From Catelliglobosispora koreensis DSM 44566 (GTDB lineage: Bacteria; Actinomycetota; Actinomycetes; Mycobacteriales; Micromonosporaceae), in contig NZ_KB903249.1 in the NCBI RefSeq assembly GCF_000379685.1, positions 724,795 through 788,794 of the forward strand: 64,000 bases of DNA. Reading direction: 5' to 3'. Under the pieces are notes generated by a model. The model was given only the letters and a program-made list of their open reading frames with translations, did not search any database and was not told where the DNA came from. Position numbers and translations under genes: made by a program. Positions within the stretch are counted from its first letter, which is position 1. Every line of letters starts with the position of its first letter. This document shows positions 25,664 through 34,338 of this stretch, piece by piece.

Positions 25664-28021
25664 ATGCAAACTGACGCCATTGACGTCACCCCGGACCCCC
25701 GAATTCTGACCGTTCTCGGGGATATTGAATTCAGCCCGTGGCAATGTCTGGCCGAGCTAATTGACAATTCATTCGACGATTTTCTCGGATCGGGAATTGT
25801 CGGCGAAAGGCCGAGCGTCACTGTTTCGCTGCCCAGCAAAAACAGCGATCACCGCAGTGCGGAAGTGTGGGTGTCAGACAACGGCCGGGGCATGGATCTG
25901 TCCATTTTGAACAACGCCATCCGTGCGGGCTGGACCTCGAATGCAGCCCACGGCTCACTCGGCGTTTTTGGTATGGGGTTCAACATCGCCACCGCTCGGC
26001 TGGGCCAGCGGACGCAGGTCCGAACGACTCGCACAGGAGATCCTTATTGGACTGTCGTCACCCTTGACCTTCCCGCACTAGCAGCGGGTGGTAAATACGA
26101 CGTTCCGGTTTCGTACGAGCCCAAGGACGACCCCGCACAGCATGGCACCACTGTGATCATTAGCTCCTTAAAGCGCGAACGCCACGAGGCGCTGTCGCAA
26201 AACCACCAGCAGATCCGTAACAAACTTGGCGATGTGTACAGCTATTTGCTGCGCGAACATGACTTTGACATCACGGTCAGCGGGAAGTCCGTCGTGCCGA
26301 GGCGCCCTTGTGTGTGGGGCGAGCACCGTTCTGTCATGCGGGATGGTGTGGAGATCAAGGCGATCCAGCCGATCGATGTCCGCCTCGATCTCATGAAGGC
26401 CTGCCTCGTGTGCGGGAAGTGGCAATCGCGTGATCACGAGAAGTGTGTCTTCTGCCCTAGCGGTGGACTACTTGAGCTGAGAGAGCAGCGAATCTGGGGC
26501 TGGATTGGGGTCCAGCGATACCTGCACACTAGCGACTTCGGCATCGATTTCCTTCGCAACGGCCGCAAGATACTCATGCGCGATCAGCGAATCTTCGACT
26601 GGATCGACCCGAGCGGCAACGAGGACCCCGAGAAGGAATATCCCGTCGATAACCCGCGCAACGAAGGCCGGATCGTCGGCGAGATTCACTGTGACCACGT
26701 CGGCGTCAACTACCAGAAGAACGCGTTCGAATACGACACTGTCGAATGGCGCAAAGTCGTTCGCACCATCCGCGGCGAGGCACCATTGCGCCCCAAGATC
26801 GCGGAAAGGCGCGGGTTCGGCGAGAACAAGAGTCCGCTAGCCAAGCTTTACGCCGGCTTTCGCACAGATAAGCCCGGACTCAAATACCTGCTGCCGGGCG
26901 ATGGCAAGACCGCGCTACGTGATCGCGTAACCGAATGGGTCGAAAAGTTCCGAAAGGGGGATCCGGACTATCAGAGCGATGAGGTCTGGTACCAGGCGGC
27001 GAAGCAGCATGATGCGGGCACGCCCGTTCCGTCTGCCAGGCCTGAGACCGACGTCCTTGACGAGATGGGTTTAACAGATCCCGGCGCGAATGGCGCGTCA
27101 TCCTCGTCGGGCACTTGGAAACCAACAGGGGCAACAACCAGTGGCACACCCGCCACATCGGCCTCAGGCAGCGCGGCCAGTCCAGGGCCACAGCCATTGA
27201 CCCTTGAGCAACGTTTGGGGGTCTACCGCGAGAACTCAACCGTCATGCCGGGAATCGGTGGCCGTTTCGATGCCGAAGACCTCGGAAAGGTCGATGCCAC
27301 GGTCTACATTGTCCGCGCCGATCAGCTCGAAGACCCGGTAGGGCGATTGGTTCCGGCCTTCGCACATATGACGAGAGCACCTCGGCTCGAGGTCTTCCTG
27401 GCAGGCATCCATAAAATGCTGACCGACTATGGCCTAGATCTGGCGGAATTCGTCCAAGTGATCGTGGCCGAGTACGTCATCACGCGCGCCTCCGGCGCCA
27501 AGCAGCCAATGTCCGTAGTTCTCGACCGTATCAAGGCACGAGCGTCTCGAGACCGCCGGATTACAACCGGTGCACTTTCCGAGCGGTCACGTCAGCTCCT
27601 CAGCCGCATACGCGATGAGATGCTCCGCGAGATCAAGGGATCGCCCACCGGCTATTGGAATTTGCTTTCTCCCAGCGATCAAGACGAGGCGCAGCGGCGC
27701 TTCGCCGTTGGCCAAGCCTCTGGCATCAGTTGGGACGACGTAATCCAGACCGGAGACTTCGTCCGCCACATCCCGGCCGCGGCCCTTGTCCGGCTCATCG
27801 AACGGCGGCCCGATGTCTTCCTCGACGGCCGCGTCTTCTCCCGCGAGCACACCGCGCTAACCGACGACACAGCGCGCGCCCTGGCGGTCTCGCGCATTAC
27901 AAGCCTTGTCTCGGAACTCGCTCTGATGGCCGATCACACCCCGAAGCTTCACGTCGACGAACTTCTGCGTGTGCGGCTCAGTTGCGACCTGGTTGAGCGC
28001 GAACTCGCTGAGGCGGAATGA
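25664..28021 (+). CDS. MORC/paraMORC-like GHKL ATPase
   Basis: A 785-residue protein from ATG 25664 (GGGAG 5 bases upstream; the frame extends to 25511 but the extra sequence looks non-coding). The GHKL fold is clear: N-box E31/N35 in CLAELIDNSFDDF, G1 box D72 in VSDNGRGM, G2 box GVFGMGFNIATARLG near residues 100-113, and a later GTTVIISSL. A four-Cys zinc motif (CLVCG...CVFCPSGG) sits mid-protein and a Ser/Thr/Pro/Gly-rich linker at about residues 480-520. Prokaryotic MORC-like ATPases occur in restriction-modification neighbourhoods with SF2 helicases and nucleases (established comparative genomics). The gene overlaps the next by 4 bases, so they should act as a complex. Confidence 0.88.
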   Translation: MQTDAIDVTPDPRILTVLGDIEFSPWQCLAELIDNSFDDFLGSGIVGERPSVTVSLPSKNSDHRSAEVWVSDNGRGMDLSILNNAIRAGWTSNAAHGSLGVFGMGFNIATARLGQRTQVRTTRTGDPYWTVVTLDLPALAAGGKYDVPVSYEPKDDPAQHGTTVIISSLKRERHEALSQNHQQIRNKLGDVYSYLLREHDFDITVSGKSVVPRRPCVWGEHRSVMRDGVEIKAIQPIDVRLDLMKACLVCGKWQSRDHEKCVFCPSGGLLELREQRIWGWIGVQRYLHTSDFGIDFLRNGRKILMRDQRIFDWIDPSGNEDPEKEYPVDNPRNEGRIVGEIHCDHVGVNYQKNAFEYDTVEWRKVVRTIRGEAPLRPKIAERRGFGENKSPLAKLYAGFRTDKPGLKYLLPGDGKTALRDRVTEWVEKFRKGDPDYQSDEVWYQAAKQHDAGTPVPSARPETDVLDEMGLTDPGANGASSSSGTWKPTGATTSGTPATSASGSAASPGPQPLTLEQRLGVYRENSTVMPGIGGRFDAEDLGKVDATVYIVRADQLEDPVGRLVPAFAHMTRAPRLEVFLAGIHKMLTDYGLDLAEFVQVIVAEYVITRASGAKQPMSVVLDRIKARASRDRRITTGALSERSRQLLSRIRDEMLREIKGSPTGYWNLLSPSDQDEAQRRFAVGQASGISWDDVIQTGDFVRHIPAAALVRLIERRPDVFLDGRVFSREHTALTDDTARALAVSRITSLVSELALMADHTPKLHVDELLRVRLSCDLVERELAEAE

Positions 28022-29691
28022 TGTTGCCCGAAACGGTCTTTATGGACCTGCCTCACCTGCGCGACTTGGGGCCACGGCAATTTCCGAGACAAGTCGAGCG
28101 GTTGCTGTGGCACCTCGGATTCACCGACGTCGCCACGATCGACGGCGCCGGTGATGGAGGTGGGGACATCATCGGCCGTCACAACGGCAAAGACTGGGTG
28201 CTGCAATGCAAATGGAAACTTCGGGGCGCGATTGGCGCCGATGCTGTCGACGAGGTCGCCCGCGCACGTGAGCTCTATCGAGCCAATGAGGCGGCGGTCG
28301 TCACAACTAGCCAGCCTGGTCCGGCGGCTAGGAAACGCGCGGGCGAGCTGTCCGCACTAGCACCGCCCATCAAATTCTGGACCGGGGACGTCCTGCGCCG
28401 CGCCTACGATCGCGCTGCGGACCGCCTCCCTAGCCGCGACCTGCGCGACTACCAGCGGACAGCCGTCAGAGCCCTCCAATCAAGCCTCAGCAAGGACGGC
28501 AGGGCTCTGCTTGTCTTGGCCACCGGAATGGGAAAGACCGTCGTCGGTGGCAACGTTATCGATCAGCACCTCAAGAGGTACCCAGTAGACGACATCCTCG
28601 TGATCGCGCACACCAAGGATCTCGTCGCCCAACTTGAGCGAGCACTTTGGCCGCACCTTCCAAAAGCGATTCGGACCCGCCTGGTTACAGGAGACGAAAG
28701 GCCAGACGATCTAAGTGGGGTTACGTGCGCAACCGTTGCCTCCGCGCTTAGTGCGGCCAAGGCGGGCTATCGGCCCAAACTGATCATGGTGGACGAGGCC
28801 CACCACATCGCCGAGGACGGACAGTTCGCCGAGCTGCTTTCGATACTCTCTGCGGCTGCGCAGTTCGGTGTTACAGCCACACCATGGCGCGGCGACGGCT
28901 ACGACCTCACGCGGCACTTCGGTGAGGCCAGCTATACCCTCGGCATAGAGGATGGCATGCGCCGCGGCTACCTCGCTCAGGTCGACTACCGGTTGTTCGT
29001 CGATGACATTGACTGGGACATGGTCCGCAGCGCCAGCCAATATAGTTACAGCCTCAGCGAACTCAACGCTCGCCTGTTCCTTCCCCAGCGCGACGACGCC
29101 ATCCGTGACGAGCTAACCGTGGCGTGGTCAAACGTCACCCGGCCACGCGGCATAATCTTCTGCCGGACAATCGAGCACGCAGAACGAATGTCGTCTCTCC
29201 TAAATGGAGCTTCACCCTGGGGAAGCGTCCGCGCGATTCATGCCGGGCTGACCGCACGCCAGCGCCAGACCAGGCTCCTGGAATTTCGTTCAGGCAGCGT
29301 CCCATTGCTAACGGCTGTCGACATTCTAAATGAAGGTGTCGATATTCCCGATGTGAACATCCTGTGCTTCGCCAGGGTAACCCACAGTCGCCGGATCTTT
29401 GTTCAGCAGCTCGGCCGAGGCCTTCGGCTACGCGACGGCAAGACATCGGTGGTTGTATTAGACTTCGTCAGCGACCTGCGTCGAATTGCCGCGACCCTCA
29501 AGCTCCGCCGGGACCTTGAAGCCGACTCTGTTGAAGTATTGCCCTTGCACGCAAAGTCATCGATAACATTCTCTGACCAGCGCGTTGAATCGCTTATGGA
29601 CGAGTGGATACTGGACGCGGCAAGTCTTGAGACCGCCTACGACGAACACAGGCTCCAGTTCCCCGAAGTTACAGCCATCCAGAAAGGCTAA
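28018..29691 (+). CDS. Mrr-type restriction endonuclease fused to DEAD/DEAH helicase
   Basis: A 557-residue two-domain protein. Residues 10-115 form an Mrr-like PD-(D/E)XK nuclease with the core GDGGGDIIG followed by WVLQCKWK (D...QxK). Residues about 140-510 are an SF2 helicase: Q-motif region LRDYQRTAV, motif I LATGMGKTVVG, motif II VDEAHH, motif III GVTATPWRG, motif V VDILNEGVDIPDV, motif VI QQLGRGLRLRDG. Start ATG 28018 overlaps the ATPase stop (ATGA). Such fusions usually cut DNA lacking or bearing a modification after translocation. The neighbouring C5 methylase suggests that methylation state decides the target (inference). Confidence 0.9.
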   Translation: MMLPETVFMDLPHLRDLGPRQFPRQVERLLWHLGFTDVATIDGAGDGGGDIIGRHNGKDWVLQCKWKLRGAIGADAVDEVARARELYRANEAAVVTTSQPGPAARKRAGELSALAPPIKFWTGDVLRRAYDRAADRLPSRDLRDYQRTAVRALQSSLSKDGRALLVLATGMGKTVVGGNVIDQHLKRYPVDDILVIAHTKDLVAQLERALWPHLPKAIRTRLVTGDERPDDLSGVTCATVASALSAAKAGYRPKLIMVDEAHHIAEDGQFAELLSILSAAAQFGVTATPWRGDGYDLTRHFGEASYTLGIEDGMRRGYLAQVDYRLFVDDIDWDMVRSASQYSYSLSELNARLFLPQRDDAIRDELTVAWSNVTRPRGIIFCRTIEHAERMSSLLNGASPWGSVRAIHAGLTARQRQTRLLEFRSGSVPLLTAVDILNEGVDIPDVNILCFARVTHSRRIFVQQLGRGLRLRDGKTSVVVLDFVSDLRRIAATLKLRRDLEADSVEVLPLHAKSSITFSDQRVESLMDEWILDAASLETAYDEHRLQFPEVTAIQKG

Positions 29692-29694
29692 GCG

Positions 29695-30282
29695 ATGCAA
29701 CAGGTTCCCCTCAGTGTGCGAGATGAGGTCGTCAAGCTCCTGTACGCCGACGCCGACAGGCTCGAATGGGAGCGCCTTCCAGATCACCGCAAAGCCGAGC
29801 AATACCAACGGTGGGCCGACGACACAAACATTGGCCGACGCCTCGGTGACTACACCTCGGACGTTCATGGCTGGATCAAGGAAATACCGCTCAAGGAGTA
29901 CAGCCGCGCCTTGGAGGGCCTCGGCCGGTTCGCCAAGTTCACGGCCCGCGGATACACGCCCGCCGAAGAATTCCTACCCAGGCTCCTGGGCGGCTCCTGG
30001 TCGATTGTCGCTGGAAGTGTTGGTGACCGGCCCACCCACTGCATGGCTACCAATGGAAGTGGCCTTCGATACGTCTGCTGGGGAAAGCCGAAGTTCTTCA
30101 AGGATCTACTTTGGGCGGCTCTCAATGAGGGCCTCGACAACCGCACAACACCATTAATCATCGTGTGCCTCCGCTCGGACGCGGACATCGAGCCAGCGAT
30201 GCGCCGTCGCCATGAGATCTTCGGCACTCGTTGCGGCATAGGCGTTACCCATCTGATCAGGCCGATTAGCCAAATACGCTGA
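29695..30282 (+). CDS. Unknown third gene of the ATPase-nuclease operon
   Basis: A 195-residue soluble protein starting 3 bases after the helicase stop, so surely in the same operon. The N-terminal half is helical (VRDEVVKLLYADADRLEWER, KAEQYQRWADD). The C-terminal half has strands such as RYVCWGKPKFFKDLLWAALN and TPLIIVCLRSDAD. No catalytic motif recognised. Context suggests a specificity or accessory subunit of the MORC-nuclease module. The run of no-gene sequence after it (30283-30358) is short. Confidence 0.65.
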   Translation: MQQVPLSVRDEVVKLLYADADRLEWERLPDHRKAEQYQRWADDTNIGRRLGDYTSDVHGWIKEIPLKEYSRALEGLGRFAKFTARGYTPAEEFLPRLLGGSWSIVAGSVGDRPTHCMATNGSGLRYVCWGKPKFFKDLLWAALNEGLDNRTTPLIIVCLRSDADIEPAMRRRHEIFGTRCGIGVTHLIRPISQIR

Positions 30283-30358
30283 GCGCACGCTCAAAGCCGT
30301 CCAAGCCGACGAGAGAACTCACCGGGCATTCACATCCGACACAAGACGATTTAGTCTC

Positions 30359-30697
30359 CTATGATTTGGGCACCCAATGGCCGGACGGCGCGTCCCACAC
30401 AGCCTCCGCGAAAAGCCGATTCAAGTCAGGCTCAGCCCCGGCATCCGTCGCGTCGCAGGGCACCCAGCCCCTGCCCGGCTCCAAGCACACGTACCAGCCC
30501 AGCCGTTCGCAATCCTCTTCGCCAGGCCAGCGGCCCGTCCAGACATCTCGTTCATGCGGCACGGACGAGGCGGCAGTATGAGCGCAGGTAACCCACTGCA
30601 GGCCGGTTGCCCGACAGCGCGCCACATCACAGACGCGATCATGTACCTCGCCCGCGGCCGCCCCACAACCGTGGCATCTCGGCAGGATCTCGCTCAT
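30359..30697 (-). CDS. Small Cys/His-rich conserved protein
   Basis: A 112-residue protein from ATG 30697 (GGAG 5 bases upstream). The N-terminus carries CHGCGAAAGEVHDRVCDVARC, a zinc-ribbon-like pattern, then WTGRWPGEEDCERLGWYVCL. This pattern is familiar from uncharacterised actinobacterial proteins near defence and mobile regions. Probably a small metal-binding protein; function unknown. It is convergent with the ATPase-nuclease operon. Confidence 0.6.
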   Translation of the reverse strand: MSEILPRCHGCGAAAGEVHDRVCDVARCRATGLQWVTCAHTAASSVPHERDVWTGRWPGEEDCERLGWYVCLEPGRGWVPCDATDAGAEPDLNRLFAEAVWDAPSGHWVPKS

Positions 30698-30746
30698 GTT
30701 CACTCCACAACGTCACGGTAAGTGGATTAGCCGATGCCAACACTAG

Positions 30747-30998
30747 TCAGCTCCTGTTGAACCGCCACATGCCCCTACTGCCAGGTGCTCGTTCCAGCTC
30801 GCGCATAGCTTCAAAATCGCGCAAATACGCCTCCATAAAAGTCCTTAGGGCGACTGCGTTATCCCCTTTGTGTACTTCGGCTAAGACTCCTGGCGGGACC
30901 ATGCGCACCCGGCTTACGCGGCTTGGAATAAGACAAACCACTGTCCCAGGTCTAGATTCCAAACTAATACGCGCACTTACAGCAGTCGCTGCAGCCAC
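30747..30998 (-). CDS. Small hypothetical protein
   Basis: An 83-codon frame with plausible composition (GTVVCLIPSRVSRVRMVPPG, ALRTFMEAYLRDFEAMRELE) just upstream of the Cys-rich gene. No family, and the ribosome binding site is weak. It could be genuine and in operon with its neighbour, or a chance frame. Confidence 0.35.
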   Translation of the reverse strand: MAAATAVSARISLESRPGTVVCLIPSRVSRVRMVPPGVLAEVHKGDNAVALRTFMEAYLRDFEAMRELERAPGSRGMWRFNRS

Positions 30999-31020
30999 TT
31001 AAGTCGGGTTTCCGAGAGGT

Positions 31021-31407
31021 TCACTGTCCAATGGGCGTTCTGAGCTGGTCGGTGGGCTCAACCAATCCTGCCTCCAGCGTGGGCGTTCCCTGGCCGATCT
31101 GTTCCGCGATCATGGTCAGCGCATAGTTGTCAGCAATCCCTGCCGCGATCTTGTTGATGGTGTTGAACGTGGCCGGGGCGACGATGAGCGCATCCGGGCG
31201 GCCGACCGCCCGCGAGGAGCCGTTCGGGCGAGTGGTGTAGTCCCAGCGCACGGGCGCGCCGGTCAGTTGTTCGATCATGGGCTCGTCGATGAAGGCTTGA
31301 GCGTTGGGTGTGGCCAGGACACTGGTGTTCCAGCCATGACGGACTGCGACGGCGACGAGCCGACCGATATCGCTAGCAGGTCCGGCACCGGTGACAACAA
31401 TGCTCAT
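31021..31407 (-). CDS. Flavoprotein of the HFCD/Dfp type, C-terminally truncated
   Basis: A 128-residue protein whose start MSIVVTGAGPASDI, then GWNTSVLATPNAQAF and PDALIVAPATFNTINKIAAG, matches flavin-binding phosphopantothenoyl-cysteine-decarboxylase-like proteins (FMN site PATxNTxxKIAxGIxD). Typical members are near 180 residues. This one ends in unrelated sequence after AEQIGQGTP, just where the conserved last strand and helix should follow, so it is probably shortened by deletion. It follows a TPR-XRE regulator by 14 bases, a pairing often seen in actinobacteria. Confidence 0.7.
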   Translation of the reverse strand: MSIVVTGAGPASDIGRLVAVAVRHGWNTSVLATPNAQAFIDEPMIEQLTGAPVRWDYTTRPNGSSRAVGRPDALIVAPATFNTINKIAAGIADNYALTMIAEQIGQGTPTLEAGLVEPTDQLRTPIGQ

Positions 31408-31421
31408 GGTCTTGCTGCCGG

Positions 31422-32828
31422 TCACCGGGGTACTCCAGCGTGATGGCTGGCGGCCAGGACCCGGTCGTGCATGGCGCCGCGGGTGCATGACTGCAGGTGG
31501 GTGAAGACCCTGCGGGCGCTGCGGTTCCGCAGCTCCTGCGGCGCTATGGTGCGTGCGGTGTCCAGGGCTGCCAGGGCTTGGTCGTATCGTCCGAGATGAG
31601 CGTTAGCGCTGGCCACGTCGATGTGCAGGCAGGCGCCGCGTTCAGGCAGCCGGACCGCCCGCAGGTCAATCCGGTCGGCGATGGCCAGCGCTGTCGGGTG
31701 ATCGCCTAGGCGCAGCGCGATGTTGACCTCGTGCAGGAGCACGTTGGTCCGGTCGAATGCAGTCCACTGCGCGTTGCCGTTGTCGTGGCTAAGCAGTGTC
31801 GCGGCCCGTGCCGCATCGCGCATCAGCTCATAGGCGGTGGCCCGGTCGCCGGCACTGGCTGCGGCGACAGCTGCCCTCAACAGCAGAGCGCCGTAGACCG
31901 ACAGCCCGTCGTCGGTCATGAAAACGGATGCCTGCTCCAGCTGCTGTGCGGCTCGCTGGGCGACGACCACGGCGGCCTCATGGTGACCGCTGGCTGCAAA
32001 CGCATGAGTGAGAATCCGGGCGCTGATGGCGGGCGTGAGGCTGTCACCCTGCTGTTGGGCCAGCAGCCCACTTCGCTCGGCCGCCAACAGGGCAAGCGCC
32101 GGATCGTTCAGCTTGATCAATACGCTGGCCAGCAGGTGGTAGAGATGCACGCCTGTGGCTTGCCAGTCTTGTGCCAACGCCTGGGAACCTTCGGTTTCCA
32201 GCTCGTGCCGCAGGGTTAAGAGCATTGGCAACCTGGCCAGCAGATCCTGATATTGGCTGGCTTGATAAGCCCGTTTCAGTTCGTAGGTTTCGTGCTGCAA
32301 GACCAACAGCGGCGACCGGCTGTCCCCAGCTCGTCGTTGAGCATGGTCATGCAGGAACCGCAGGACACCGACACAGGCTTGTCCACCGACAACCAGATTG
32401 GCAGCGTGCGTGATGAAACGCCTACGTTGCATATCGCCGCCTTCCCCGAAGCCATGGCCCCCAGTATGCGGCCGGAGCAGATCAGGTGCCCACAGCTGCA
32501 AATCCGACGCTGACGACACAAATGGCAGAGGTGCGGCAGATTCTGGCCGTCTAGGCCGGCGATCGATGTAGAAGCCGAGTTCCGCATCGCTGTGCGCCCC
32601 TAGGACAGCGCGGAACGCGGCGCGGTGGTGGATGTTGGGCCACCGATGCTCGCCTCGCTCCAGCTTGCCGATATGTTCCGCGTCTATCGCGCCCTGACGT
32701 CCGCTATTGGTCGCGATGTGCTTGTTCGCAAGGTCTGCCAGCTCCTGCCGCGACATGTCCCTGCCGGATCCGCTTGGCGATTTAATGCGCAAGCGAGCCG
32801 TACGCAGTAGATCGTTCGGCGTTGCCAT
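31422..32828 (-). CDS. XRE-family regulator with TPR-like C-terminal domain
   Basis: A 468-residue protein from ATG 32828; the open frame reaches 32918 but the added part has no coding character. N-terminal HTH (MSRQELADLANKHI, IDAEHIGKLERGEHRWPN) followed by about 350 residues of helical repeats (LARLPMLLTLRHELETEGSQ, HLYHLLASVLIKLNDPALAL). This architecture is common in actinobacterial regulators encoded beside a flavoprotein. The helical part usually binds a peptide or small molecule. Likely controls its own operon with the flavoprotein. Confidence 0.8.
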   Translation of the reverse strand: MATPNDLLRTARLRIKSPSGSGRDMSRQELADLANKHIATNSGRQGAIDAEHIGKLERGEHRWPNIHHRAAFRAVLGAHSDAELGFYIDRRPRRPESAAPLPFVSSASDLQLWAPDLLRPHTGGHGFGEGGDMQRRRFITHAANLVVGGQACVGVLRFLHDHAQRRAGDSRSPLLVLQHETYELKRAYQASQYQDLLARLPMLLTLRHELETEGSQALAQDWQATGVHLYHLLASVLIKLNDPALALLAAERSGLLAQQQGDSLTPAISARILTHAFAASGHHEAAVVVAQRAAQQLEQASVFMTDDGLSVYGALLLRAAVAAASAGDRATAYELMRDAARAATLLSHDNGNAQWTAFDRTNVLLHEVNIALRLGDHPTALAIADRIDLRAVRLPERGACLHIDVASANAHLGRYDQALAALDTARTIAPQELRNRSARRVFTHLQSCTRGAMHDRVLAASHHAGVPR

Positions 32829-33037
32829 CTGACCCCCTGCCGAAGGATTGCACCAGCGAACGTCGATGTTAGACGGCCATTTCGCATCATGGACGAATCT
32901 GCATGTTGCAGCAACCACATCCGGTGTCGCATCCCGATATTCGACGCTCTGAGGTGCAGTGCCGCGTTAGGACAATCGCCGTTACCGCGGCCTCGCCGCA
33001 AACAGAGGTACCGGATTCGGGCTGGCTGCTGTGCACG

Positions 33038-33901
33038 TCATCGATCGTCTGGGCGGGCGATTGCTTCTGATCGGCATGCCCGGCAGTGTTTGGCGTTTTC
33101 GGTGGGGTGCTCGCGGCAGCGGCCGGTCCTTTGTGGACTGTGGTGGGGGCGGATGGGTTTTGGGGGTGGCAGGTCATGGACCCGGGCGCGCAGGACGGCT
33201 TGCGGGCAGCGGATCCCTGCGATGTTCGCCGACAGGTGCTGGTGTAGCTGTTCGGGGCTCCAGCCGCTTCGCAGCGCCGCGGCGATGGCGGGGGTGAGCT
33301 GGGTGACGGTGTGTGCGCCGATGCGCCACGTGGGGCTGAGGGTTCTCAGGATGTGTTCGGCGGTGTGGGTGTGTGGGCTGGTGGTTTTTTCCTCCTCCGT
33401 AAAGATTCGGTGGGCGTGTGCGTCCGCCCGTGGGCTGTTTGGGCTGGTGGCGTAGTGGCGTGCGGGTGGGCGTGTGCGCCCGGCGGTGGCGTGGTGCCAA
33501 GGGGAGTGGGCGGCCGGGCGGGCGCAAGCGTCCTGCCGGTGGCCGGTCTGCTGGTGCCGGGCTGTGCCGCGGTTGGCGCGGTGGTTGCCGTTGTGGGGTT
33601 CTGGGGTGGGGCGGGTTTGTTCGACGGCGAGGTCCCACACGATGGGCCGCCGGTCCGGTGGTAGGTAGGCGACGGTGTTTTGGTCGCCGCGGCGAATGAG
33701 GCCGAGGTGTTGCAGGGTGGTCAGGTCGCGGCGGATGGTGCGGCTGGTTTTGCGGGTGTAGTGGGCCAGGCGGGCCTGTGATGGTGCGGCGTTTTGGCCG
33801 TTGGGGTCGGCGTGGCTGGCCAATGCCAGGAGGGTGGCCACGAGGGATGGTGGGACATTGGGGGCGTTGTTGAGGGTCCAGGTGATGGCTTGGATGCTCA
33901 C
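33038..33901 (-). CDS. HTH_36-type winged-helix protein (replication or partition initiator candidate)
   Basis: A 287-residue protein from GTG 33901, with GAAAGG 7 bases upstream. The frame runs much further 5' but that part is repeat-rich intergenic DNA. Residues 1-90 are a winged helix like plasmid and ICE initiators (PPSLVATLLALASHADPNGQ, RKTSRTIRRDLTTLQHLGLI). The middle is Pro/His/Arg-rich and poorly ordered. The C-terminus has CREHPTENAKHCRACRSEAI, a possible zinc finger. It is divergent from the sigma-like gene across the iteron-like repeats, which it may bind (inference). Confidence 0.6.
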   Translation of the reverse strand: MSIQAITWTLNNAPNVPPSLVATLLALASHADPNGQNAAPSQARLAHYTRKTSRTIRRDLTTLQHLGLIRRGDQNTVAYLPPDRRPIVWDLAVEQTRPTPEPHNGNHRANRGTARHQQTGHRQDACARPAAHSPWHHATAGRTRPPARHYATSPNSPRADAHAHRIFTEEEKTTSPHTHTAEHILRTLSPTWRIGAHTVTQLTPAIAAALRSGWSPEQLHQHLSANIAGIRCPQAVLRARVHDLPPPKPIRPHHSPQRTGRCREHPTENAKHCRACRSEAIARPDDR

Positions 33902-33949
33902 GGCGGGGCCTTTCAGGCAGGCGAATTTTGTTGCCTGTGAATGGCCTGG

Positions 33950-34228
33950 TGTTGGGTGTGTTGGGTGCCGGGCGGCTGGCCAACACGACCCAACGCTCCA
34001 TATACGTGCCGCGCCGGGCCGATGTGCGGGAAGCGGCGGACGGCGTGGGTGTGCTGTCGTCTGATGTGGACGCGGGTTTAGCTCCGTTGTGACACGGTGG
34101 ACTGCGGGCGGGCCCAACACGGCCCAACACGGCCTGTATCTGTGCCCAACGTGTTCCGGGTGGGCCGCGGACCCGGGTGCGTGGGTCACGGTTGGCTTGG
34201 CCTGGCCCAACAGGTGTGTTGGGCCAGG
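33950..34228. promoter_or_regulatory. Iteron-like TGTTGGG repeat cluster with perfect palindrome
   Basis: Exact TGTTGGG at 33950, 33959 and 34217 and CCCAACA at 34113, 34123 and 34206, plus near copies at about 33980, 33989 and 34145. The repeats at 34111 and 34121 are exact 10-bp direct copies (ggcccaacac). At 34201-34228 cctggcccaaca and its complement form a perfect 12-bp inverted repeat around ggtg. The cluster fills the 437-base gap between divergent genes and fits an origin or a shared operator. Confidence 0.65.
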
Positions 34229-34338
34229 CCACCGTGCTGTGGCCGGAGGTCGCGTGGGTTGGGTGGCGGCGAACCAATAGCAGGCGTCGCGTACCGCAAT
34301 CAGGTGGTGCGCAGGATGTCGGGCTAGAGGGGGACGTT

